5,083 nucleotides of DNA from Chloroflexota bacterium (lineage in GTDB: Bacteria > Chloroflexota > Chloroflexia > Thermomicrobiales > UBA6265), in the NCBI GenBank assembly GCA_023424355.1, contig JAFAEA010000403.1, positions 1 to 5,083 of the forward strand, given 5' to 3'. The notes beneath the pieces are model-generated. The model worked only from the letters and a program-made list of their open reading frames with translations. It searched no databases and was not told the origin of the DNA. Of this stretch, positions 1-5,083 are shown piece after piece; position 1 is the stretch's first letter, and the number at the start of each line of letters is the position of its first letter. A program made the translations under genes and the position numbers.

Positions 1-439
1 CTTCCCAATACCGGCCCTCACCTTCGCGCTGAAGGTCATCCCAACTGTTGTGCACCTGAATGATGCGGTGCTCCTTGAGATTGAACACGATGAGTCCGAG
101 ACTGCCTGGCTGCAGACTGCGAGCCCGGGTGGTTTGATCCAGCACGCGGAACGCAGGATGAACGGCGGAGTCCTCGGCTTCGATCATCTCGCGCCAACTT
201 TCGTCCAGCGCATCGACATTGAACTCATCGAACATCGCGAGTTGGGATTGCACCTGAGCAATCCAGTCTGCGTCCAGATTTGCCACGGTTTGCAGCATAT
301 CGCGAGCAGTATCGAATTCAAGACCAGCGACCGCTGTCAGCATTTTGGGGCCATGTCCGGGTGCGAGCAGGCTAATGGTGCCACGGTCGTCAATGAGATT
401 GATGCGGTAGTTTCCGGGATTGGATTCTGAAGTAGTCAT
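1..439 (-). CDS. Unrecognised protein, N-terminal part (3' end outside window)
   Basis: The minus strand is open from an ATG at 439-437 to the left edge: 146 full codons with no stop, so the gene is cut by the window. It starts MTTSESNPGNYRINLIDDRG and the visible part ends near LQREGEGRYWE. The start is supported by AGGAGA (TCTCCT on the plus strand, 451-456), 11 nt upstream. The product is acidic and looks soluble, with no signal peptide or membrane segment. A beta-rich start (YRINLIDDRGTISLLAPG) is followed by a likely helical stretch (about residues 33-90, with LDESWREMIEAED). After that comes a segment that reads like beta strands, PGSLGLIVFNLKEHRIIQVHNS (roughly residues 111-132). I do not recognise a family and propose no function. 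The gene is divergent from the plus-strand genes. The plus-strand reading frame at 50-430 is its shadow. Confidence 0.8.
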   Translation of the reverse strand, partial: MTTSESNPGNYRINLIDDRGTISLLAPGHGPKMLTAVAGLEFDTARDMLQTVANLDADWIAQVQSQLAMFDEFNVDALDESWREMIEAEDSAVHPAFRVLDQTTRARSLQPGSLGLIVFNLKEHRIIQVHNSWDDLQREGEGRYWE

Positions 440-528
440 TTGGTTCTGGTTCTCCTGTTGGCGATTCCACGCCACCAGTAAAGTATCATGAGGTGTTGCA
501 GTTCGTGCCAGTGAAAGGAGCAGCGATC
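440..528. promoter_or_regulatory. Divergent intergenic region, candidate promoter
   Basis: These 89 bp separate two divergently oriented starts, so promoters for both directions should lie here. On the plus strand TATCAT (484-489) matches a -10 hexamer at 5 of 6 positions. The best -35-like sequence, TTGGCG (458-463), sits 20 bp upstream, which is longer than the usual 16-18 bp, so the promoter call is weak. The region also holds the Shine-Dalgarno sequences of both flanking genes (451-456 minus, 514-520 plus). No clear operator palindrome was seen. Confidence 0.3.
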
Positions 529-963
529 ATGCCAAAGCAACCGAAATCCAGACTCGATCGCGAGCTCGATGAAATTCTGACGAGGAAATCGAAGGAACCG
601 ATCCCGTTTTCTTCGCATCCGAGAGCGCCCAAGACAAAAGGCAAGGCAGCGACCGAGAATGTGGTTTTCGGAATCCTGGACGTCTGGGACTTCCTGAAAT
701 CTGTCCCGCTACTTATGGCCTTCATGTTTGCTATTGGAGCGCGCCTTGTGCGGGATGTAAGCCCGCTGCTCGCATTACTGTTCGTGCTGGGAACCGTGCT
801 TTCGTTGTATCTGCCAGGAATACGACGCCTCTCGCAACCAGCGGATGCCGGAAAGCCAGAAGTGAAATATTGGCGCGGGAAGCCGTACACATCTCAGGTG
901 AAGGATGCAGTATCTCGGCATCCAGTAGATTCCCTCAAGCGCTATTTCGATCGTCGCCGCTAG
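529..963 (+). CDS. Small two-helix membrane protein, unknown function
   Basis: Encodes 144 residues. The ATG at 529 is chosen over an in-frame GTG at 493 because AAAGGAG (514-520) lies 8 nt before it and no comparable site precedes the GTG. The N-terminus (about residues 1-45) is charged and contains SRLDRELDEIL, a likely short amphipathic helix, then a Pro/Lys-rich linker. Two hydrophobic segments follow, about residues 58-74 (SVPLLMAFMFAIGARLV) and 77-95 (VSPLLALLFVLGTVLSLYL). They are joined by a short loop with Arg72 and Arg75. The C-terminus is basic (KYWRGKPY, ending KRYFDRRR). Basic residues at both ends suggest a hairpin in the inner membrane with both termini in the cytoplasm. No catalytic motif is visible and I do not recognise the family. 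The Nudix-like gene begins 21 nt downstream, so the two are probably co-transcribed. Confidence 0.8.
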   Translation: MPKQPKSRLDRELDEILTRKSKEPIPFSSHPRAPKTKGKAATENVVFGILDVWDFLKSVPLLMAFMFAIGARLVRDVSPLLALLFVLGTVLSLYLPGIRRLSQPADAGKPEVKYWRGKPYTSQVKDAVSRHPVDSLKRYFDRRR

Positions 964-984
964 ACCGATTCAGGAGAACGCTGA

Positions 985-1572
985 ATGCCTCGTGTAGTTT
1001 CCGACATCGTTGATGTCTATGTCTTCCGCCGATTGAATGGTCGCGTTCAGTTTCTGTTGCTCCAGCGAAAGCCGGATGTGAGCATGGGTAACACCTGGCA
1101 GGCGTTCCACAGCCAGATCCAGATGGGCGATACCACGCTGGAAACGGTGAAACGCGTAGTGACGGATGCCTCCGCGCTGGAAGTGGATACCATCTACTCG
1201 GCCGACTACATTAACCAGTTTTACGACGAAGGTCGCGATGCGATGGTGCTATCGCCCGTATTTGCCGTGACCGTGAAGGCGCAATCGCCAGTGATGCTGA
1301 GCAGCGAGTATCGCGATGCCGGCTGGTTCGATCGCGATGATGCCACCACCCGCTTGCCCTTCTCCGGACAGCGATGGGCCGTACGTCACATCGACGAGAT
1401 CATGGGCATCGGTGAAGAAGAGCGCAATATCTATCGTATCGATGCCGATATTTGGCAGCCGACCCAGGGAATCAGCGATTCGGTTCCACCCGTTGAGGAG
1501 CCAGAAACGGGGTCAGATTCTGACCTCGAGGTCGAAGATACTATCAGTGACGAGCAGGATGCGGAGAGTTGA
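985..1572 (+). CDS. Nudix-fold protein with degenerate Nudix box
   Basis: Encodes 195 residues; ATG at 985 is preceded by AGGAGA (972-977) with a 7-nt spacer. The layout is that of a Nudix hydrolase, resembling the dihydroneopterin-triphosphate pyrophosphatase (NudB) type. It has an opening strand (VDVYVF, residues 9-14), FLLLQRKP (23-30) and GNTWQAFHS (35-43). The later part has NQFYDEGRDAMVLSPVFAV, then LSSEYRDAGWFDRDDA and LPFSGQRWAVRHIDEI. The Nudix box itself (canonical GX5EX7REUXEEXGU) is eroded. Residues 43-65 read S-x5-D-x7-R-V-V-T-D-A-S-A-L: the metal-binding Glu positions are Val58, Asp61 and Ala62, and both glycines are lost. Catalysis by the usual mechanism is therefore doubtful, and a ligand-binding or regulatory role is possible. 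After the domain the C-terminus (about 168-195, PPVEEPETGSDSD onward) is strongly acidic and probably disordered. It lies between the membrane protein gene (21-nt gap) and uvrB (53-nt gap). Confidence 0.85.
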   Translation: MPRVVSDIVDVYVFRRLNGRVQFLLLQRKPDVSMGNTWQAFHSQIQMGDTTLETVKRVVTDASALEVDTIYSADYINQFYDEGRDAMVLSPVFAVTVKAQSPVMLSSEYRDAGWFDRDDATTRLPFSGQRWAVRHIDEIMGIGEEERNIYRIDADIWQPTQGISDSVPPVEEPETGSDSDLEVEDTISDEQDAES

Positions 1573-1582
1573 CGGCATCCGC

Positions 1583-1588
1583 TATAAT
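1583..1588 (+). promoter_or_regulatory. Candidate -10 element of a uvrB promoter
   Basis: TATAAT is a perfect match to the sigma-70/SigA -10 consensus, 37 nt before the uvrB start codon. It predicts transcription starting near 1595 and a short leader of about 30 nt. The -35 region at normal spacing (around 1560-1565, TGCGGA) matches poorly, and no TGn extension precedes the hexamer. TTGACG at 1569-1574 resembles a -35 box but is only 8 bp away, too close to pair with it. The promoter would be weak or activator-dependent unless the lineage tolerates poor -35 boxes. Confidence 0.45.
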
Positions 1589-1602
1589 CGAACAAATGAT
1601 CT
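1589..1602 (+). promoter_or_regulatory. Candidate LexA (SOS) operator upstream of uvrB
   Basis: CGAACAAATGATCT starts immediately after the TATAAT hexamer and would cover the predicted transcription start. Against the Gram-positive/actinobacterial LexA operator, CGAACRNRYGTTYG, it agrees at 12 of 14 positions. The mismatches are A for T at position 11 and T at the last position. The left half-site CGAAC is perfect; the right half GATC differs from GTTC by one base in the core. uvrB is a classic SOS gene in many bacteria, which makes the position meaningful. No lexA gene is in the window, so the operator type used by this organism is unknown. Confidence 0.45.
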
Positions 1603-1615
1603 GATTCTGACAAAC

Positions 1616-1620
1616 AGGAG
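1616..1620 (+). promoter_or_regulatory. uvrB ribosome binding site
   Basis: AGGAG lies 5 nt before the ATG at 1626 and fixes the uvrB start. The spacing is at the short end of normal. Confidence 0.75.
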
Positions 1621-1625
1621 ACACC

Positions 1626-3638
1626 ATGCCGAACTTCAATATCGTCTCCGATTTGCGCCCTACGGGCGATCAACCCGCCGCAATCGAAGAACTTGTTTCC
1701 GGACTCAATAACGAAGAACGGTTCCAGACACTGTTGGGTGTCACTGGATCCGGCAAAACATTCACGATGGCCAACATCGTGGAACAGGTGAACCGCCCTA
1801 CCCTCGTGCTTGCGCACAACAAGACGCTGGCGGCTCAGCTCTACAGTGAGTTCAAGGAATTCTTCCCGAATAACGCGGTGGAATACTTCGTTTCTTACTA
1901 CGATTACTACCAGCCAGAAGCCTATGTTGCCCGCACCGATACCTTCATTGAGAAGGATGCGGATATCAACGAAGAGATCGACAAGTTGCGTCACGCCGCG
2001 ACCCGATCCCTGCTGACTCGTCGCGATACGTTGATCGTCGCGTCTGTTTCCTGCATCTTTGGTCTTGGTACTCCGGAGGAGTATGCCAAAACCATGATCA
2101 CGCTCATGCGTGGTCAGCAGGTGCGACGCGACAAGGTTCTGCGGCAACTGGTGGATATCCAATACGATCGCAATGATATGTCGCTCATTCGCGGATCCTT
2201 CCGCGTACGCGGCGATACATTGGAAGTGTTCCCGGCTTACGAGGAGATCGCCGTTCGTATCGAGTTCTTCGGTGACGAGATCGATCGCATCGTGGATGTC
2301 GATCCTCTCACCGGTGAAATTTTGGCCGAGCGCGAAGATGTCGCCATCTATCCCGCAAAGCACTTTGTCACAACTGATGACATGATGAAGCGCGCGATCA
2401 AGGACATTGAGGCCGAACTCGAGCAGCGCCTGAAAGAGCTGGATTCAGTCGGAAAGGTGCTCGAAGCCGCCCGATTGAAGCAGCGCACCATGTACGACAT
2501 TGAAATGATGACCGAGGCTGGCTACTGCGCCGGAATCGAGAACTATTCGATGCACCTATCGCGGCGACAATTCGGGGATCAGCCGAGCACATTGCTCGAT
2601 TACTTCCCGGATGATTACCTGATGCTCATCGACGAGAGCCACATTACCCTGCCACAGGTACGAGGTATGTTCGGTGGCGATCGCAGCCGCAAGGATGTGC
2701 TTGTGGATTACGGTTTCCGCCTGCCAAGCGCAAAGGAAAACCGCCCCCTCACCTTCAACGAGTTCGAGGGCATGATCAAACAGGCGGTCTTCGTTTCCGC
2801 AACACCTGGTCCGTACGAGATGGAGCACAGCGAGAAGGTTGTGCGCCAGGTGATTCGCCCGACTGGTCTGCTGGATCCAGAAATCAGCGTTCGTCCGAGC
2901 AAGGGACAAATCGACGATCTCGTCGGCGAGATCAACGCCCGCATCAAGCGCGGAGAGCGTGCACTTGTCACCACTCTCACCAAGCGCATGGCGGAGGATT
3001 TGAGCGATCACCTCAAGGAGCTCGGAATCCGCACGCACTACCTCCACAGCGAGATCGATACCTTCGAACGAGTGGAGATTTTGCGCGATTTGCGACTCGG
3101 CGTGCACGATGTTGTCGTGGGCATCAACCTGCTTCGAGAGGGGCTCGATCTGCCAGAAGTCTCGCTGGTTGCTATTCTTGATGCGGATAAGGAGGGTTTC
3201 CTCCGATCCGAAGGGTCGCTGGTCCAGACAATTGGACGTGCCGCGCGACATGTCGACGGGCTGGTCGTTATGTACGCGGATAACATGACACGTTCGATGA
3301 AGGCCGCGATCGATGAAACGTATCGTCGACGTGAGATACAGATTGCGTACAACGAGGAACATGGTATTCAACCTCGCGGTATCGTGAAAGAAATCCGCGA
3401 TCTGAGTGATCGCATGCGGGCCGTGGCCGAGGAACATGCGGAGTACGATGCAGCCGGGAACGGCAAGGATGGCATCATCCATCAGATTCCGAAGGACGAG
3501 CTCACTCGCATGATCAAGGATCTGGAAAGCCAGATGAAGGCCGCTTCACGCGATCTCGAGTTTGAGAAAGCCGCCTTGTTGCGCGATCAGATTGTCGAGC
3601 TTCGACGCATTATTGATGTGGATCCGGTTACCCCGTAA
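1626..3638 (+). CDS. uvrB: UvrABC excinuclease subunit B
   Basis: Encodes 670 residues, full length for UvrB (about 660-680). UvrB is the cytoplasmic damage-verifying ATPase of nucleotide excision repair: UvrA loads it on DNA, its beta-hairpin clamps one strand at a lesion, and it recruits UvrC for incision. The N-terminal LRPTGDQP (10-17) precedes Walker A GVTGSGKT (38-45, Lys44). The aromatic beta-hairpin YFVSYYDYYQPEAYV spans 87-101. Helicase motif II is IDESH (Asp336-His339) and motif VI is QTIGRAAR (Gln534-Arg541). The UVR domain for UvrC contact is at about 625-662, containing DLEFEKAALLRDQI. All key motifs look intact, so the protein should be active. It is preceded by a candidate SOS promoter and followed after 38 nt by the Tat-substrate gene. 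Two long minus-strand open frames over it are coding shadows. Confidence 0.98.
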   Translation: MPNFNIVSDLRPTGDQPAAIEELVSGLNNEERFQTLLGVTGSGKTFTMANIVEQVNRPTLVLAHNKTLAAQLYSEFKEFFPNNAVEYFVSYYDYYQPEAYVARTDTFIEKDADINEEIDKLRHAATRSLLTRRDTLIVASVSCIFGLGTPEEYAKTMITLMRGQQVRRDKVLRQLVDIQYDRNDMSLIRGSFRVRGDTLEVFPAYEEIAVRIEFFGDEIDRIVDVDPLTGEILAEREDVAIYPAKHFVTTDDMMKRAIKDIEAELEQRLKELDSVGKVLEAARLKQRTMYDIEMMTEAGYCAGIENYSMHLSRRQFGDQPSTLLDYFPDDYLMLIDESHITLPQVRGMFGGDRSRKDVLVDYGFRLPSAKENRPLTFNEFEGMIKQAVFVSATPGPYEMEHSEKVVRQVIRPTGLLDPEISVRPSKGQIDDLVGEINARIKRGERALVTTLTKRMAEDLSDHLKELGIRTHYLHSEIDTFERVEILRDLRLGVHDVVVGINLLREGLDLPEVSLVAILDADKEGFLRSEGSLVQTIGRAARHVDGLVVMYADNMTRSMKAAIDETYRRREIQIAYNEEHGIQPRGIVKEIRDLSDRMRAVAEEHAEYDAAGNGKDGIIHQIPKDELTRMIKDLESQMKAASRDLEFEKAALLRDQIVELRRIIDVDPVTP

Positions 3639-3659
3639 CCAAACACACTTCCGGACCAC

Positions 3660-3666
3660 AGGAGGG
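3660..3666 (+). promoter_or_regulatory. Ribosome binding site deciding the start of the Tat-signal gene
   Basis: AGGAGGG is a near-perfect anti-Shine-Dalgarno match. Measured from AGGAGG, it lies 11 nt from the ATG at 3677 and 17 nt from the in-frame ATG at 3683. The first is therefore the better start, although the two differ by only two residues. Confidence 0.65.
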
Positions 3667-3676
3667 AACACATCGC

Positions 3677-4630
3677 ATGGCGATGAATCATCGAATAAGT
3701 CGGCGAGGTTTCGCCGCAATCCTCGGCACAAGCGCGCTTGTGGGCCAGCGAGTGCTGGCTCAGGAAACCGGGTCTCCATCGGAGACCGGCGCCGAACTCC
3801 CCGCAGCCGATCTGCCGAGCATGAATCAGCAGGGCCATCGGTTTGAGTTCAGTTCCACCTTTGAGGGCAACTTCGATGGTGTACCGAACGAGGCTCCGGT
3901 GTACAAGATGGAACTCGTCACCTACACACTCGAGCAGGTTCAGGATCTCACCGAGCGTCTCGGCATCGATGCCGAAGTGAGCGATCTTGGTGGTGATTCC
4001 TTTAGCGCGCAATCTCGTGACGCGCAGATCTATGTCACCCAGGGTCGCGTGCAGTACATGAACCTCGCCGAAGCTGAAGAAGGCGATCTGCAGAGCGATG
4101 AAACGGCGATCAACACAGGTCGCGAATGGCTCCGCTCCAACGGACTGCTTCCCGGGGATGTCGGTGATGGCAAGGTGCTAACCCGCAGCGATGAGCCGAA
4201 GCGTATGGTGGTCGGCTTCCAGCCGGTGCAGCCGACTCCGCTCATCTCCTCGACACCTATTGTGACGGTCACCATGGGTCCGAACGGTCAGGTCCTAGAA
4301 GCAACCAACGGTTGGGCGAAGCTGACGCAGGATGTTGTCTACGCCCTACGTGGTGCCGATTTCGCATGGGGCGAAGTCGAAGGCCGACGTGCGTGGATTG
4401 ATGCATCGCTCCCGACAGATAAGTTCCCTCCGAACACATCCATTGGTGGTGCGGTTGTGTACACCCAACTCTCACTGGCCTACACTACCTCTGGTGTTCC
4501 TGGTGAGAATCAGTACCTGCAGCCGGTTTATGTGTTCCATGGCGAACTCACTCCGGAAGGATCTGAAGACCGATTCCAGGTGAAGGCCTATGTGGCAGCA
4601 CTGATCAATAGCAACCAACCGGTGGGATAA
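3677..4630 (+). CDS. Tat-exported protein of unknown function
   Basis: Encodes 317 residues. The N-terminus MAMNHRISRRGFAAILG has a twin-arginine motif (SRRGF, Arg9-Arg10), a mild hydrophobic core (about 12-23) and a likely signal peptidase I site after VLA (Ala28). The product should be folded in the cytoplasm and then exported by the Tat system. There is no cysteine, so it is not a lipoprotein and a Cys-ligated metal or Fe-S cofactor is unlikely. The mature part begins with a Ser/Pro/Glu-rich linker, then alternates predicted strands and helices. Recognisable stretches are YKMELVTYTLEQVQDLTERL, AINTGREWLRSNGLLPGDV, PIVTVTMGPNGQVLEATNGW and YLQPVYVFHGEL. The strand-then-WL-helix pattern recalls PepSY/YycH-like secreted regions, but this is only a structural impression. 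It follows uvrB by 38 nt and precedes aroQ by 1 nt, so it is probably translationally coupled to aroQ. Function unknown. Confidence 0.88.
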   Translation: MAMNHRISRRGFAAILGTSALVGQRVLAQETGSPSETGAELPAADLPSMNQQGHRFEFSSTFEGNFDGVPNEAPVYKMELVTYTLEQVQDLTERLGIDAEVSDLGGDSFSAQSRDAQIYVTQGRVQYMNLAEAEEGDLQSDETAINTGREWLRSNGLLPGDVGDGKVLTRSDEPKRMVVGFQPVQPTPLISSTPIVTVTMGPNGQVLEATNGWAKLTQDVVYALRGADFAWGEVEGRRAWIDASLPTDKFPPNTSIGGAVVYTQLSLAYTTSGVPGENQYLQPVYVFHGELTPEGSEDRFQVKAYVAALINSNQPVG

Positions 4631-4631
4631 C

Positions 4632-5081
4632 ATGGCAAACGGCACCATCTTGCTTGTAAACGGACCCAACCTCAACATGCTTGGCACCCGCCAGCCTGAG
4701 GTCTATGGCAATCGCACACTGGCCGATATCGAGAAGGATCTCGTTGAGGCAGGTGCAGCCGGGAATCCAGCACTTAAGGTGGTGCCGGTGCAATCCAACC
4801 ACGAAGGCGAGCTGCTGGATGCCATCCACACAATCGGTAAGGATGCCGATGGCATCATCATCAACGCCGGGGCATTGACGCATTACAGCATTGCATTGCG
4901 AGACGCCCTCACCAGCATTGAAACACCGGCCATCGAAGTTCACATCAGCAATATCCACGCGCGAGAAGAGTTTCGGCACAAATCCGTGATCTCCGCGGTG
5001 GTAATTGGTCAGATCGCCGGTCTCGGCGAGGATGGTTATCACCTCGCGCTGGAATGGTTCCGCAACCGCATCAATCGCTAA
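4632..5081 (+). CDS. aroQ: Type II 3-dehydroquinate dehydratase
   Basis: Encodes 149 residues, normal for the dodecameric type II enzyme (about 140-155). It converts 3-dehydroquinate to 3-dehydroshikimate, step three of the shikimate pathway, in the cytoplasm. The signature VNGPNLNMLGTRQPEVYG (residues 9-26) carries Asn13, Arg20 and the catalytic Tyr25 on the flexible lid. SNHEGELLD (55-63), NAGALTHYS (78-86) and EVHISN (102-107, with Glu102 and the catalytic His104) follow, then Arg111 and Arg115 in the substrate site. The motif set is complete, so the enzyme should be active. The ATG is 1 nt after the stop of the Tat-signal gene, with GGTGGG (4620-4625) as a modest Shine-Dalgarno site inside that gene, indicating translational coupling. 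The TAA ends 2 nt before the window edge. Confidence 0.98.
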   Translation: MANGTILLVNGPNLNMLGTRQPEVYGNRTLADIEKDLVEAGAAGNPALKVVPVQSNHEGELLDAIHTIGKDADGIIINAGALTHYSIALRDALTSIETPAIEVHISNIHAREEFRHKSVISAVVIGQIAGLGEDGYHLALEWFRNRINR

Positions 5082-5083
5082 TC

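Noticed and set aside
50..430. 126-codon plus-strand open frame at the left end
   Set aside because: The minus strand carries a longer uninterrupted frame here with a good ribosome binding site and protein-like composition; the plus frame is its shadow.
493..528. GTG at 493 as an earlier start for the small membrane protein
   Set aside because: It lacks a ribosome binding site at proper spacing, whereas ATG 529 has AAAGGAG 8 nt upstream.
1569..1588. TTGACG plus TATAAT as a complete -35/-10 promoter
   Set aside because: The spacer is only 8 bp, far below the 16-18 bp needed; TTGACG overlaps the stop codon of the Nudix-like gene and is probably coincidental.
1431..2363. 310-codon minus-strand open frame across the Nudix-like gene end and the uvrB start
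   Set aside because: It lies opposite highly conserved UvrB sequence including Walker A, has no plausible protein motifs, and is explained by codon bias in uvrB that suppresses antisense stops.
556..3411. Frequent GATCGC and CGATCG words, as possible HIP1-like or methylation-linked repeats
   Set aside because: The occurrences I checked inside genes encode Asp-Arg with the codons GAT CGC, so codon preference explains them; they are not regularly spaced.
2556..3482. 308-codon minus-strand open frame within uvrB
   Set aside because: Fully antisense to conserved UvrB helicase motifs, with no recognisable domain; a coding shadow.
3639..3676. Intrinsic terminator after uvrB
   Set aside because: The 38-nt gap has no GC-rich stem followed by a T-run; it mainly holds the ribosome binding site of the next gene.

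Overview
The window looks like ordinary chromosomal DNA from a mid-to-high GC bacterium. Six protein-coding genes are packed tightly: one leaves the left edge on the minus strand and five run left to right on the plus strand. I see no tRNA, rRNA, CRISPR array, insertion sequence or phage gene. The organism cannot be named from this sequence alone. The twin-arginine exported protein without a lipobox, the style of UvrB and the neighbourhood of small uncharacterised proteins fit a Chloroflexota (Thermomicrobia-like) lineage, but this is a guess.

Layout. Positions 1-439 (minus) hold the N-terminal 146 residues of an unrecognised protein whose 3' end lies outside the window. An 89-bp divergent intergenic region (440-528) follows. 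The plus-strand series then runs: a small two-helix membrane protein (529-963); a Nudix-fold protein with a badly degenerated Nudix box and an acidic tail (985-1572); uvrB, the damage-recognition helicase subunit of nucleotide excision repair (1626-3638); a Tat-exported protein of unknown function (3677-4630); and aroQ, type II 3-dehydroquinate dehydratase of the shikimate pathway (4632-5081). Gaps between the plus-strand genes are 21, 53, 38 and 1 nt, each gene has a Shine-Dalgarno-like sequence, and no intrinsic terminator is visible between them. They could be transcribed together.

The 53-nt gap before uvrB also carries a perfect TATAAT hexamer, followed directly by CGAACAAATGATCT. This differs at two of 14 positions from the Gram-positive/actinobacterial LexA operator (CGAAC-N4-GTTYG type). 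uvrB, and the genes after it, may therefore have their own SOS-controlled internal promoter.

The genes do not form an obvious single pathway. The clear functions are DNA repair (UvrB) and aromatic amino acid biosynthesis (AroQ). The points most worth a second look are the candidate SOS operator, the apparently non-catalytic Nudix protein upstream of uvrB, and the uncharacterised Tat substrate coupled to aroQ. I found no convincing sign of a new multi-gene system.
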